Assembly: GCA_018806915.1 (NCBI GenBank)
Contig: JAGKQI010000049.1
Location: forward strand, 434,001 to 498,000
Direction: 5' to 3'
Origin: Phytophthora colocasiae
Lineage: Eukaryota > Oomycota > Peronosporomycetes > Peronosporales > Peronosporaceae
Length of the DNA: 64,000 bases
In this document: positions 38,129 through 48,968 of the stretch, piece by piece
Layout of the letters: every line of letters starts with the position of its first letter
Numbering within the stretch: the stretch's first letter is position 1
Notes under the pieces: model-generated
The model's input: only the letters and a program-made list of their open reading frames with translations
What the model was told of the DNA's origin: nothing
Database searches by the model: none
Made by a program: the position numbers and the translations under genes

Positions 38129-38585
38129 TTGCGTAGCAGGGGGGCTTCATCTCGAACGGGTCGTCTTGGCGGGGTGGAACGCTTCGCGAAGCGTTCCCGG
38201 CTTGGGGTGTTCCAGACCTAGACGAAGCCGTACTCGCACCTCCACTTGGGCGCCTTCGAGCCGCTTCCACTTGGTCACCCCCGGCTCCAGCAGCCCACTG
38301 TAGCACGTTCGTCCTCACGGCGCTGAGTCCTGCCGCCGTCGTCACGTCTGGGGAGCCACTCTGTCCTTCTCTAACGCTTCTCTGCGACGTAGGCGTGTTT
38401 GCACCCCAGGAGCGTTCTTCACTTCCATTCCCAGCTCCTGCGGGGAACGCTGGACCCACGCTTTGGGCCTCTCCTGGTCCTATCGACTCCATCTTCGCCT
38501 CCGTGCTATAGTCTTCCAGAAGCTTATCGTCTTCTTTGTAGAGCCTAGATCCCACCCAGGGAATATACTCTAATAAGTAGCGCAC
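38103..38585 (-). CDS. Element C leader ORF upstream of gag
   Basis: A 160-codon ORF beginning with MRYLLEYIPWVGSRLYKEDD, rich in Gly/Ala/Ser, that overlaps the first codons of gag in another frame. It may be the true Gag N-terminus separated by a frameshift, or a short separate leader ORF. No domain recognised. Confidence 0.35.
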   Translation of the reverse strand: MRYLLEYIPWVGSRLYKEDDKLLEDYSTEAKMESIGPGEAQSVGPAFPAGAGNGSEERSWGANTPTSQRSVREGQSGSPDVTTAAGLSAVRTNVLQWAAGAGGDQVEAARRRPSGGASTASSRSGTPQAGNASRSVPPRQDDPFEMKPPCYANAGRPCWE

Positions 38586-38775
38586 AGCACTTGGTCCTCA
38601 GTAGCTTCTGCTACCGTTCTCGGGCACTGGTCTGGTCGGTTCTTACACGTTCGCACCTCGGCGGAACCGTTCCGCCCCCTGGAGTTGCTTGTCTTTTCTT
38701 GGAGTTCTTCCTTACTCCTCTTACTTCCCGACGGAGACTTTCTCCAGCAAACAGGTACCCTGCTTCTCCACCAAA

Positions 38776-39269
38776 TGTCACGCACCTCCCTTGTCGGGGT
38801 CGGTACCTGCGGCTGTTAGATGAGTACGGTCCTGGGCGGGGTCTAGAGTAGAGTAGGAAGAGAAAGGTGTAAGTCTTCAGGTAAATGCAATAAACGTAGA
38901 TTTCTTGTTCTTGTTCTTCACTTGACTAGGGAAATTCGTAACTGAATAGAGAAAAATGAAAAGCGCAGTATGGTACCACGCCCTTGGGGGTGACACCTCA
39001 CCTCTTACCCTCACCGGGCACCGCTGGCATGCCCTCCGTCCTTGCAGTCCCTCTTCGCAAGGAGCTCAGTCTCACTTAACTCCAACCTTGGACCTCCACG
39101 TCGCCTCCTAGCGCCATCATTTCGGGAAGTCGCCTCCTCGAAGGCCGAGTACCATGGGGACGGTATCATGGCCAGAGTCACCCAGACGCCGAGGCCGCTT
39201 GGGTCTTTTCAGGGCCCGACCGGGGTCCAACACCGCTGGATTAACCCCTTCGATCCCGGATACGGGACA
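38776..39269 (-). repeat. Element C 5' LTR
   Basis: 494 bp, same sequence as 25675-26168 apart from two transitions. The internal region next to it begins TTTGGTGGAGAAGCAGGG on the element strand, where a primer-binding site is expected. Confidence 0.95.
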
Positions 39270-39450
39270 TTACGGCGGCCCCAACCACATCTTCTTATAT
39301 CTTATAAACTTTGCAAATTATCTTATTATAATGTTTAAGAACCTTTACCCACTTCATATCAAATTAAAGGTCCAATACTCACTTCAAGTCATTTCGGGAG
39401 TTTCAGCTTTTATTTTTACATCTTCGTGCCATTAGCACACGTACGTACAG

Positions 39451-39458
39451 CTCACTCT
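39451..39458 (+). promoter_or_regulatory. Inr of ArfGAP gene
   Basis: CTCACTCT matches the oomycete initiator YTCANTYY and is followed by the pyrimidine-rich CCGTCTTGCCC. It is 28-35 bases before ATG 39486. The 180 bp between element C and this site are AT-rich and hold no gene, so C inserted shortly upstream of this promoter. Confidence 0.6.
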
Positions 39459-39485
39459 CCGTCTTGCCCGCTCCCCCTCGCCACT

Positions 39486-40829
39486 ATGAGCCGTTCTGGA
39501 GGTTCCCGTGCGCCTGATGACCAGACGAAGCTCAAGAAGCAGCTGAATGAGCTCATGAAGCTCGAAGAGAACAAGTTTTGCGCCGACTGCGGCTGTCGCG
39601 GACCCCGTTGGGCCTCTATCAACCTCGGAGTCTTCATCTGCATCGCGTGTTCGGGCATTCACCGCAGTTTGGGGGTCCATTTGACCTTTGTACGCAGCGT
39701 AAACTTGGATTCTTGGACGGTGGAACAGGTGCAACAGATGCAGCGCTGGGGCAACGCCAAGGCCAAGTCGTACTATGAAGCGAATGTACCGAGAGACTAT
39801 CGTATCCCTACGGAACATTCCTCAGTCAGGGAGAAGGAGATGTGGATCAGAGAAAAGTACGAGCGGAAACGCTTCATTGGAGATGCTCCTAGAGAGAGTG
39901 AGGACCGTGGAGGACGTCGGAAGAAGCACAGCAGTGATGATGAAGAAGAGGAGGAACCTCGTCGGGAACGTCGTAAGAAGGACCGTACCAACTCTCGTCA
40001 TGGATCCCGTACTGCTTCTAGAGAGGCTACACCTACTCAACCAGCTGTTCAGACCCAGGATATTCTGTCTTTTGACGTGTTCAGTGCTCCAGTACAGGCT
40101 CAAGCTGCTCCGAGTCTTGTAGATGCCCCTGCAGCTCCGAAACAGGATGAGTGGGCGTCATTTGGAGGATCTACCAATGCTCAGTCAGGATTTAAGGACG
40201 CTTTTGCCCCGCAACCTCCTGCGCCAGTCGACCAGCATGTGAACAAGATGGCCAACATCATGGCGAGCTTCGGACCGTCGACGTCGCAGCCTCAACAACA
40301 ACAACAACAGAACGCTTTCCCCCCTCAGCAGGGAATGGCGCCGGCTCCAATGATGAACATGCAGATGAACGGAATGAATGGAATGGGGATGATGGCCCCG
40401 CGCCCAATGGGTATGAGTATGCCGATGAGTATGCCTATGGGGCAGCAAGGGTTCATGAACCCCATGATGGGACAACAGTCTAACCCCATGATGGGTCAAC
40501 AGCCCAACATGATGATGGGATTTCCTATGCAGAACCAAATGTTCAACCAGCAGAACGGCATGATGATGGGTACGTTGAGCAGCTCTTCTTGGTGTCGAGA
40601 TGGATTGGTTTTAATTTTGTCTTGAATTGATTTAGGTGGAGCTGCTCCGATGGGATTCCAAGGCCAGCCAATGGGGATAAATCCGATGAGTATGCAGATG
40701 AACCAGGGAGGATTCCAACAGCAACAACAGCAACAGCAGCAACAACAGCACCAGCAACAGCGACCGCCGCAGGCGCAGGCGCAGCAACAAGCAGGAGGAC
40801 TGAACCAGTCGTTCGTCAACTTTGGTTAG
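39486..40829 (+). CDS. ArfGAP domain protein (SMAP/AGD-like)
   Basis: Stimulates GTP hydrolysis by Arf small GTPases in vesicle traffic. The ArfGAP zinc finger is at about residues 34-60: CADCGCRGPRWASINLGVF, then CIACSGIHRSLG (C-X2-C...C-X2-C) with the catalytic Arg in HRSLG. A charged linker follows, then a tail rich in Gln, Met and Pro, with NPMMGQQ repeats. A 66-bp intron (40570-40635, GT...AG) interrupts the tail. The second exon encodes an uneven poly-Gln run from CAA/CAG repeats and ends FVNFG. Without splicing the frame ends 18 codons after the exon. Spliced length is about 425 residues. Confidence 0.9.
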
Positions 40830-40961
40830 GGACGTCGCTACGAGAGGTGTATTCCTTCTTCTCCCCCCATAGAGCAATGGCTTTCAGGCCTCCTCTTCTG
40901 GTCTAATGGTCAATATCGAAATTCAATGGGAATAAATGCATACACTTATCCTTCGCATTGT

Positions 40962-43658
40962 CTACTGGTAGGTACTTGCTGGAACTGTTGGTCTCAGATA
41001 TTTGGCTTCCATGATGAGCATCGCCATCTTCTTGCTTGGTACGACGCTTTCATCGGCTTCTTGAGTCAACAAGTCGAACAATTCGTATCGTTCTCCAGTC
41101 GTAAACTCCAATTCATTGGCAATCAGGCAACGTGCAAACCCGTCGGGATTCAGAACTCCCGCAGCTTCTATAGTTTTCGTCGCTTCCTTCATTTGTTCAT
41201 CAAAAACGAGTTGCCAAGCTGTCATTGCTCCATGGAGGAATTCTTCCAACTCGACTGTCTTCTGTTCTACACCCTGGCGATACAATTCCTCTCGGAACGA
41301 GATGAAGTGGTCATTGCGTTGCATTATCGGCGGGAAAACTTGTTTGCAGGCTTCGAGTGCTATAGTTGTTGCAATAACTCGGGGATTTGTAGGATCTCCA
41401 TCACCCAGACACTCCGCCCACGTCGTGATCAAGGTTGAATACGCCAAAGGTGGAGATACAGGTGAACTACTCGTAATCGAATTGGATCGATGTGCTTTCT
41501 TGGCTGCGAACAAGTTTAAGAGGCACTTGATGAGCTTCTGGAAGAACGTGAAAGCGTAGTCTTTCGACTGTGAACGTGCTTTATCCGCACCGAAAAACCA
41601 GCTAAAGAGTTTGCAGCGTACGTGGTTGTCCTTTTCGGTGTAGTGAAGTAACGAACGTTCAAGTTGCATTGTGTGCATGACTGCGATGGATTTGATCCCG
41701 TATTTGCGCGTCAAATAGTCCTTGGCCAGTGTCTTGAAGGTTCTTTGCCCTGCGTCTGGCTTTAAAAACTCAAATCGATCGTCAAACATGAGAGCAGATA
41801 CCCCTTCGCTTCTAGAACTGAGAGGTTCCACTGCATCTCGAGAAAACTGGAGGTGGAGAATTGCGGACAGGAGATGACACACTTCAGCGAGAGGGAACAC
41901 GTGGATCGAGACGCTGGATTTACGTGGAGAACCGAAGCGAGAGTTAAAGCTGATGGCATTCTTTCTTCGTCCAGTAGGAGCTGAAAGTGGCCGCTTCACA
42001 GATGATTTCCGCCGTGATTTCTGCCTTTTTAAATCTTCATCGTGTCCTGGTTCGTTTCCTACTGGAGTTTCAGGTTGAACCTCGTCCTCTTTCACGTCTA
42101 CCAACCGGTGCCTACCACAAACGCATTCACATTGAGGATTTTCTTCCTCGGTAAAAACTCGCGGTTTCTGTTGACTGAGTTCATGCTGTTTCTTCAAACG
42201 CTTCACGGGACATTCGAACCTACGCAGTCGCTGTAATAGTGGTTCGGTGAACAGCGCTTGATGTTTCGGTTCGAAAAAGGATACTTCAGCAGCAACATCT
42301 TCCACCAATTCCACAAATTCATGCACTCTTTTACCAATTCGAGCTTCTTCCGAGTGAAATAACGCCACTGTAGCGGAAGAATTACACTTCGAGTCACCGT
42401 CTTCCTGAGGTTTTAACTGCAATAATTCGTGTAGATCATCAACTAACGCTTGGTATTTCTTGTCATCGTTAATTTCATCTCGTCCATGGAGAGATTCTTG
42501 AAGTTCACTTGGTGTAACGTAGTCAAAGCATTCTCGTAAGAAATTCCGTCGGTCTTGTCCCTTCATGTTGCCTATGGTAGCAGCTAATATGTCTGGAAGC
42601 TTCGTCATATCCCTCTCCACTGCATTTTCCAGTAGTAAAGCTAGTAAATGTCTAGCATCGGCGTTTGATATCTTGGTAAAAACGTTTAAAACTTCTTCAC
42701 TTAAAGATTCCAGACTCAAATCTTCCAGCTGAAGCACCGGTGGGATGTAGTAGTCATCGAGTTTCTCACGTTGTGAAGGAGCTCGAAGAATAGCAGAAGT
42801 AACAGCAGCAGTATTGGCATTTCGAGCTTCTTGTAGCATTTCTTTCAGGAGTAAAACCTCGCTTTTAGAGGTATCCATCGAGGTTTGGAAGCTTCGACAG
42901 CGCATTTTCTGCGTCGAAACCTCTTGAAACCAAGGTTTCCCATGCTCAAATAACAGTGCAGACTGATGTTGTGTACGTTCTTCAAGATCTTTTCGATGTT
43001 GAAGGTCGGAGAAGTTCGAATACACTGCAGTTCCCAGCTCCTTGATCATCACGGATAGAAATGGGTATTGCCCTTCAAGTAGAACACCCATTTGCGTAAG
43101 ACAAGCGAATGTCACTGCTGATAAAAAAGCATTAGGACGTGGCATCCTGGTAGCTAAAGCTTTGGCCTGTTTGAAAGAGGTTTCACAAAAAAGCGCCGAA
43201 GAACGAAAGCCGAGATGTTCTTCTCCCCACATCTCCAGAAGCGCTTGGAGCTTCAAATGCATCGCAGTTGAGTCGGATTCTTGCACAACTTCGATATCGG
43301 AAGAATTCGGCGATAAACAAGCTTCACAAGAATTAAATTCCGAAGAATTTTCCATCGGGAAGGCGATAGTTTCCAGTTGCATGTACCGAGCTTGACTGGC
43401 ACTTTGAGGACGAACTGGTCGTGCTGAATTAGGTCGGGGTGACGTCTGCGCCATTCGACTGCTAGTTGTCGAAGAAATTTGAGCTGAAAGAGGTCGTTTT
43501 GGTCGTTCTTTTGACTCTTGCTGGACGAGTTTAGCTGCTCTTGGACTTGCACGAACGGGAGCAGCATACGGCGAATTCATGGACCAAGCAGCCGACGGTT
43601 TATGAGCTTTTGGACGTGGTGGACGACCATTTCCAGTCGATTGAGGGGACTTCTGCAT
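40962..43658 (-). CDS. Unknown 898-aa helical protein
   Basis: The ATG at 43658 (MQKSPQSTGNG) is chosen over an upstream non-ATG extension because an Inr (TTCAGTCT) lies directly before it. The first 120 residues are basic and disordered. The rest is mostly alpha-helical, with blocks such as LLALLLENAVERDMTKL and FLRECFDYVTPSEL, and a Cys/His patch CECVCGRHRL (about residue 520). The C-terminal half reads DYLTRKYGIKSIAVMHTMQL and KDYAFTFFQKLIKCLLNLF. I recognise no family. It is head-to-head with the CFAP337-like gene, start codons 81 bp apart, so shared control and perhaps a flagellar role are possible. Confidence 0.75.
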   Translation of the reverse strand: MQKSPQSTGNGRPPRPKAHKPSAAWSMNSPYAAPVRASPRAAKLVQQESKERPKRPLSAQISSTTSSRMAQTSPRPNSARPVRPQSASQARYMQLETIAFPMENSSEFNSCEACLSPNSSDIEVVQESDSTAMHLKLQALLEMWGEEHLGFRSSALFCETSFKQAKALATRMPRPNAFLSAVTFACLTQMGVLLEGQYPFLSVMIKELGTAVYSNFSDLQHRKDLEERTQHQSALLFEHGKPWFQEVSTQKMRCRSFQTSMDTSKSEVLLLKEMLQEARNANTAAVTSAILRAPSQREKLDDYYIPPVLQLEDLSLESLSEEVLNVFTKISNADARHLLALLLENAVERDMTKLPDILAATIGNMKGQDRRNFLRECFDYVTPSELQESLHGRDEINDDKKYQALVDDLHELLQLKPQEDGDSKCNSSATVALFHSEEARIGKRVHEFVELVEDVAAEVSFFEPKHQALFTEPLLQRLRRFECPVKRLKKQHELSQQKPRVFTEEENPQCECVCGRHRLVDVKEDEVQPETPVGNEPGHDEDLKRQKSRRKSSVKRPLSAPTGRRKNAISFNSRFGSPRKSSVSIHVFPLAEVCHLLSAILHLQFSRDAVEPLSSRSEGVSALMFDDRFEFLKPDAGQRTFKTLAKDYLTRKYGIKSIAVMHTMQLERSLLHYTEKDNHVRCKLFSWFFGADKARSQSKDYAFTFFQKLIKCLLNLFAAKKAHRSNSITSSSPVSPPLAYSTLITTWAECLGDGDPTNPRVIATTIALEACKQVFPPIMQRNDHFISFREELYRQGVEQKTVELEEFLHGAMTAWQLVFDEQMKEATKTIEAAGVLNPDGFARCLIANELEFTTGERYELFDLLTQEADESVVPSKKMAMLIMEAKYLRPTVPASTYQ

Positions 43659-43673
43659 GATTGAGACAAAGGG

Positions 43674-43681
43674 AGACTGAA
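43674..43681 (-). promoter_or_regulatory. Inr of the 898-aa gene
   Basis: On the minus strand TTCAGTCT, followed by CCCTTTGTC, fits YTCANTYY. It lies about 16 bases before ATG 43658, a short leader typical of oomycetes. Confidence 0.5.
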
Positions 43682-43739
43682 GGTTTAAATTTATGGACGT
43701 CAAGAAGCGAAACGGGTGAGTTCGTAGTGGAAAAGTACG

Positions 43740-46700
43740 ATGGCAGCAGCGTTGTTGCAGTACCAGGCATGTCTGGGCATTATGGTTCGTCTCCAGGTCG
43801 AAGATCTGAGTCTATTGAAACAGGACTTCGATCGAGCAGGTAGAGGACTTTCACTACGGGAATTCGTTAACGTCATGTTGGACCGCGTTAGTTGGGAACC
43901 CGAAAGTGTCGTGAGTTTCATTGCAGATTTAGTGGAATTATTCGCTCAAGTGGATGTGAATGGAGACGGAACGATGGAATGGGAAGAGTTTACGAGTGCT
44001 ATCATTGAAGGAGGTATGGGATCGTCTAGTGGAGGGAATAGTGATGCAGCAGGAACGATTGCACAATGGAGAGATCTTCAGTATGAAGAACATCCTCGAT
44101 TCGTTGATTTAGCGGTGAATCGACCTCCTAAACGGATTCAATCTCTTCCGGAGTTCCGTCGGGTTTTACTGCTTGAAAGTTCACGGCCTGTGGTTGAAAT
44201 ACTGGATCCTTCAGGTTTATTTCCTCCTGAAAGTGAGGAAAACGGGAAAGAAATCGCTACAACTACAGGTGAAAAGGAATCCAGTGATTCACATACGGAG
44301 GACGCGACGTCTAGTTTTGCTTTTACTCCGACTTTACCAGTTGTAAACAAGTTTCACCCTTTGTGTTACATCTCGGGGTATCGACGCGATCAGGATGAAG
44401 TGAGGTCGGAACGATCTCCAGTTCAAGCTTTGAAGTATTTATCAGGTTTGGATTTACTCGCAGTTTCTGCTGGAGACTTGAAATTGACCGTCTGGTCCTC
44501 CACTTTACTCACAGCTTGTAGTACGAGTGCGATGGAAACTCCCAGGCCAATGGCGATTGTTCATACGCCACGTCCTCAACGAGTTCTGGAGTGGTGTGCG
44601 GATACCCAGCAGCTTTTCTCCATCTCGGCGGATCTGATGATTTCAGTGTATCAAGTAAAGAGATCTCAAACTGCAAATGTCACTACGAACACGAAAAATC
44701 GTGGGGAATCGAGTGATGGTACTTGTGAAGTGCGCCTAGTGGCTAGTTTAAAGAAACACTCGGATTTACTCCAAGATTTACTACTTCTCAATCACGAGAC
44801 GCTTTTATCCTGTGGAATGGATAATATGATCTACCTTTGGGATACTCATTCCCTTCAGACCCGAGCTTTTCGTCAAGGACATCGACGTGGAGTGCGATTA
44901 ATGGTGAAATTATCTCCCCAAGTCTTCATGAGTGCAGGATTCGAGTGTGAAGTCTTCGGGTGGGAGATCTCCGCCTTAGCAACGACTCCCGTTTTCAAAC
45001 TTTCAGGCCACAGTTCGCCTGTGTGTTGCATTGAGCTCATCCCTTCCGCTGCGTTTACTTCTGCTATGAAGATGAGGCCTGGGATCTCCAGTACTCGAAT
45101 GCTAGCCGACCAATGTATGACTGTGGATGATGAAGGTTGGTTCCGATGGTGGACTTTGGCTAATGTTTTGTCAGTGGAAAGCACAGACGCAGAATTGAGT
45201 AGCAGTCGACGTTGCTTACAAGTTTTTCGTCTTGGCAGTGATTTGAGTCGGTATCCCTGGAGAGCTCATTCCTTAACGGTACTTAACAACGGCCAGACTC
45301 TACTTGTTGCTGGTGTACACAAGGTAAAACTCCTTCGACGTGTACGTATTAAACCTCGAGTATTAGCAGCAAGTTCTGTACTGTATAACGAAGCTTCTCT
45401 TACAATTGCAACGGCTACGGATCGAGAAATTCGGATTTGGGATGCAGCTTCTGGCTCATTACTTCGATCTTATCGGGAATTGGTGAATGCAGACATTACT
45501 AGTGTGGATTTAGACGCGAGACAACGTAAACTGATCGTGGGAGCTCAAAATGGGGAGTTAGCAGTGGTAAATTACCTCAACGGAGCGATTCTTTCTCGAT
45601 GGACACCTCATGGACAACAAGTATCAGCTCTTTTGTACTGTAAAGAGGATCATACAGTTCTTACAGCCTCGTGGGATCGTTCCCTACGTTTATATGACGA
45701 TGATGCACCGAAAACTGGAGGAATCGCAGCTCGAAATGTGTTATTACGGTGTATTACTGACGCTCACGAGAGTGATATCAAGTGTCTCGCATATTGCCAT
45801 GCTCTAAGTCTGGTGGTCAGTGGTAGTACGGATGGAACAATTAAGATCTGGGACTACATTTACTTCCTTCTTGAAGATACACGCAGTCCACCGCCACCTA
45901 GTAATGGCGTTTCTTTCGATTCATCAACACCTGGAGTGGTGAATACCCATTCAACCAGTGAAGTGAACGTTTTAGAGTTTATTGATCCATACCCGCTACT
46001 GTTATCGGGTCATGAAAGCGGTCAAGTGTGTGTTTGGAGTCTTACACCATCCAAACCAACGATACTTCTCCTGTGCTTCTACCCATTTCACATGACTCCA
46101 GTTCGACCGATTTCATCCATTGAAACTCCACTAACAGAAGAGGGATTACAAGTATCCGATATTTTACCAGAAGCTGATGTAATAGAGATCGAAGTGGATG
46201 TAGCTCCTGCTTACTCCCCACTGACCGTTGTAAAGCTCAACAGTGCAATTACTTGCTGTAGGACATTTTACGATGAAACTGGTGGAGAACAATTAGCTGC
46301 AGGTATTGACCGTGGTCGATTCCTCATGTTCGTATCAAGTTTCTATGGAGAAGTAATGATTTGTGATATCTCCAAAGTCATCATTGCTGCCCACGTGCGA
46401 GCTTTTAAGGAGGAAAACATGCCTTCACGTCATGATCGAGCATACAATCCACGTCGGCGTTTCCTTAGACAAGGGAAAAACGCTAGAAGACTTCGAAATA
46501 AACATACTGATAGCAATTCAGTACATTCAGAGCTCAAACAGCTTCAAGTGTACGAATCGGATGTGGTTTGTACACACCGATGGACTGCGCATCGTGGTAA
46601 TATCAGGTGTCTACAGATTGTGGCTGAACCACGAGGTATATTAACCTGCGGAAGTGACAAAGGGGTGCACGTTTGGGATTTTCAAGGACGACAAAGAGGG

Positions 46701-48825
46701 AGTTTAGCTACAGGAGTGACTCCTACAGCACAAACAGAAGCAACAACGTCAACAGTGGACAGTTGGCAATGGGAAGTTGATGTTACAGGTGCTTCAGCGT
46801 TAAAACGGAGACAAGCAGAGGAAATCTGGGACGAATTAAAAGTGACGAAGCTTAAAGCTGTGGCGTTGAAACAGCAGTCTATTGCAGCTGCTAATCGGAC
46901 TCGGAAGCTCAGTACACTGCGCAATAGCGCGAGTGTTCCAGTACTCAGTCAACCCTCACGGCCTTCCAGTACTCGGGAAATGGCTCCAAGTGTATCAACT
47001 AGTGCCATTGAGCAAGTTCCTCATAATGAAATTCATTCTGAAGAGGTCATTCCAACTGAAGAGGAGAATGGAGCAGTGGTGGAGCACACACGACGTCTAT
47101 TTGACCAATTACAAGGTAAATCGACGTGGAAGAAGAGTGATCTCCAACTAGCAAGACAAGAAGCTTGGGAGAAAGAAAGAGTGAAGTTTCAGCAGCGAAT
47201 GAAGCTAATCATGAAGCAAAAAGCCAAGAAGAGGAAGGAAGAAGAGAAGAAAAATGGATCAATCGGGAATCAACAAGAAGCAGGACACAACCATGGAGGA
47301 GTTAATGATTCACTTGGAAAACTGGAGGTTCTAAGGGCCAGTGACGCTGATCCAGAAATGCTTTTACCAGAGCTGCAAAATCCTGTTCAAGAGCTTCCGT
47401 TCGCTGATAAAGACAATTGGGCAGTGGGTAGTATGAATAGGGAGAAACAAATGTACGAGCACTTTCATCGAGAGAATATCCGTCGAAGTAACAAGCAGAT
47501 CGCAGGAAGCAGTGGCCTTTTACGTCAACGAAGACTGGAAAACTCATTAGCAGCAATGGATCTAACACCGTCCGCTTTTTTACTAGAGAAACTTGGTGTG
47601 AGCTGTATTATCCGTGAAAATGTACATAATCAAGAACCAACTCGAACTCGGAAATTGAACAAAAAGCCACCTCGTCCGAAGCGAATTGCAGCACTGGCAA
47701 GAGGTCATTCCTTGACTGCTTTACCAGATCGTCCGAAAGTAAAATCTAACCAGAGTGAACCAATTCTTGCGTCAAGTATCAGTACAAGCGTATTACCACG
47801 ACGTACTCTACTAACAACACTGTGTCGACAGTATGATGAGTTACTTGGAGAAGATCATGACGACCAAGACAACAACAGTTCGAGTCCTGATCCAAGTCCT
47901 CCCAGTCCAGAACCAGCTCATGTTGAAGAGGAATCTCTGGAAATTGATTCTTCCAGCTCTATTACGTTGAATCCAGGTAAAACTACTGAAGACACGCAGC
48001 CAAGTCCTAAACCTGTTGGACGTCGACATCCGAAATCTGCACTTACAGCAGCCGAACGAGCTCCGAAAGTACGACAAGGAATTCCTTCATCCAGTTCAGC
48101 TGGGGCTATTCGAACGTCAGCAAAGATTCGACCTAAAAAGGAGCTTAAATCGGCCAAGAAGGTACGTATTCGCTCAGATGCAGCACTGATGAGGCAGGAA
48201 CGATTCGGTCCTTACTCTCGAGACGATATTGTCAACGTCTACCGTACGTTTCGCAAAATTGATCAAGATCAGAGTGGTGCTATCACTTTACGAGAACTAC
48301 TGGAAGGCAGTGGACTGTTCTCAGGGACGCACATGCAGGATAATATTGGTAGTATCTTCAGTAGTATCGACAGAGATCAAAGCGGCCTCATTGACCTCCC
48401 AGAACTCTGTGGGGTTGTGTTTGGAGAAGCTCCTCCTGAAATTCTGGAAGAGATTTTCCGCTTATGTAGATTATTGGAAACTGTGGAGAGAACGAGACGT
48501 GTGAAGAAGAAGACGCTGACGAATGATCAAGTGCAGGAACTTCGACAGCTTTTCAAGGTAAACATGGAAGTTATCCTTTTCGCAAGATTTGAGTTTACTG
48601 ATTTTGTTTGTGTAGCTTTATGATACCGATGATAATGGAGATATCGATGCTGGAGAACTGTTCGAGGCATTGCGTTATAACGAACGCTTCTATGAGAGTG
48701 ACCGTCGAGGATCAACTCAACTTACAAAGGATGATGTTGCACGTATTATCTCGGCTTTCGACGTGAACGCTAATGCTACTCTCGACATTGAAGAGTTCAT
48801 CGAGCTCTTCCGTGAAGACGCTTAA
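43740..48825 (+). CDS. WD40 / EF-hand protein, CFAP337 (WDR49/WDR64)-like
   Basis: About 1,675 residues in two exons; intron 48558-48615 (58 bp, GT...AG). An EF-hand near the N-terminus reads DVNGDGTMEWEEF. A long WD40 region follows, with repeats ending in WD-like dipeptides (MIYLWDTHSL, EIRIWDAASG, TASWDRSLRLYD, GTIKIWDYI, KGVHVWDFQG). The Lys/Glu-rich middle is probably coiled coil. Four C-terminal EF-hands: DQDQSGAITLREL, DRDQSGLIDLPEL, then after the intron DTDDNGDIDAGEL and DVNANATLDIEEF. EF-hand plus double beta-propeller architecture is that of ciliary WDR49/WDR64-type proteins, so a Ca2+-responsive axoneme role in the zoospore flagellum is inferred. No premature stop occurs in over 5 kb. 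Confidence 0.85.
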
Positions 48826-48968
48826 GTAATACATGTCGGATATCTACAATACTACAAGGTAAAGCCTTTGACATGCTTGCACATCGTACAGGATGTTTCA
48901 TCAGCCTATGAACGTACACGTCTTGTTCAAACCCGAGTCTCATTGGTGCTGGAAGTTACAGTAAGCAT

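Larger units (their letters stand above)
25675..39269 (-). mobile_element. Element C: 13.6-kb Gypsy retrotransposon with two extra ORFs
   Basis: Bounded by 494-bp LTRs (25675-26168 and 38776-39269; element strand TGTCCCG...GTGACA) and by TTAC at 25671-25674 and 39270-39273. The two LTRs differ at two sites that I can see (A/G and C/T). The gag-pol frame 38128-29717 lies on the minus strand. Between pol and the 3' LTR sit an antisense ORF (27536-29440, plus) and a sense membrane-protein ORF (27224-26016) whose end reaches into the LTR. AACGCT and AACGGT hexamers on both strands are strongly over-represented in the internal region but not in the LTRs. Confidence 0.95.
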
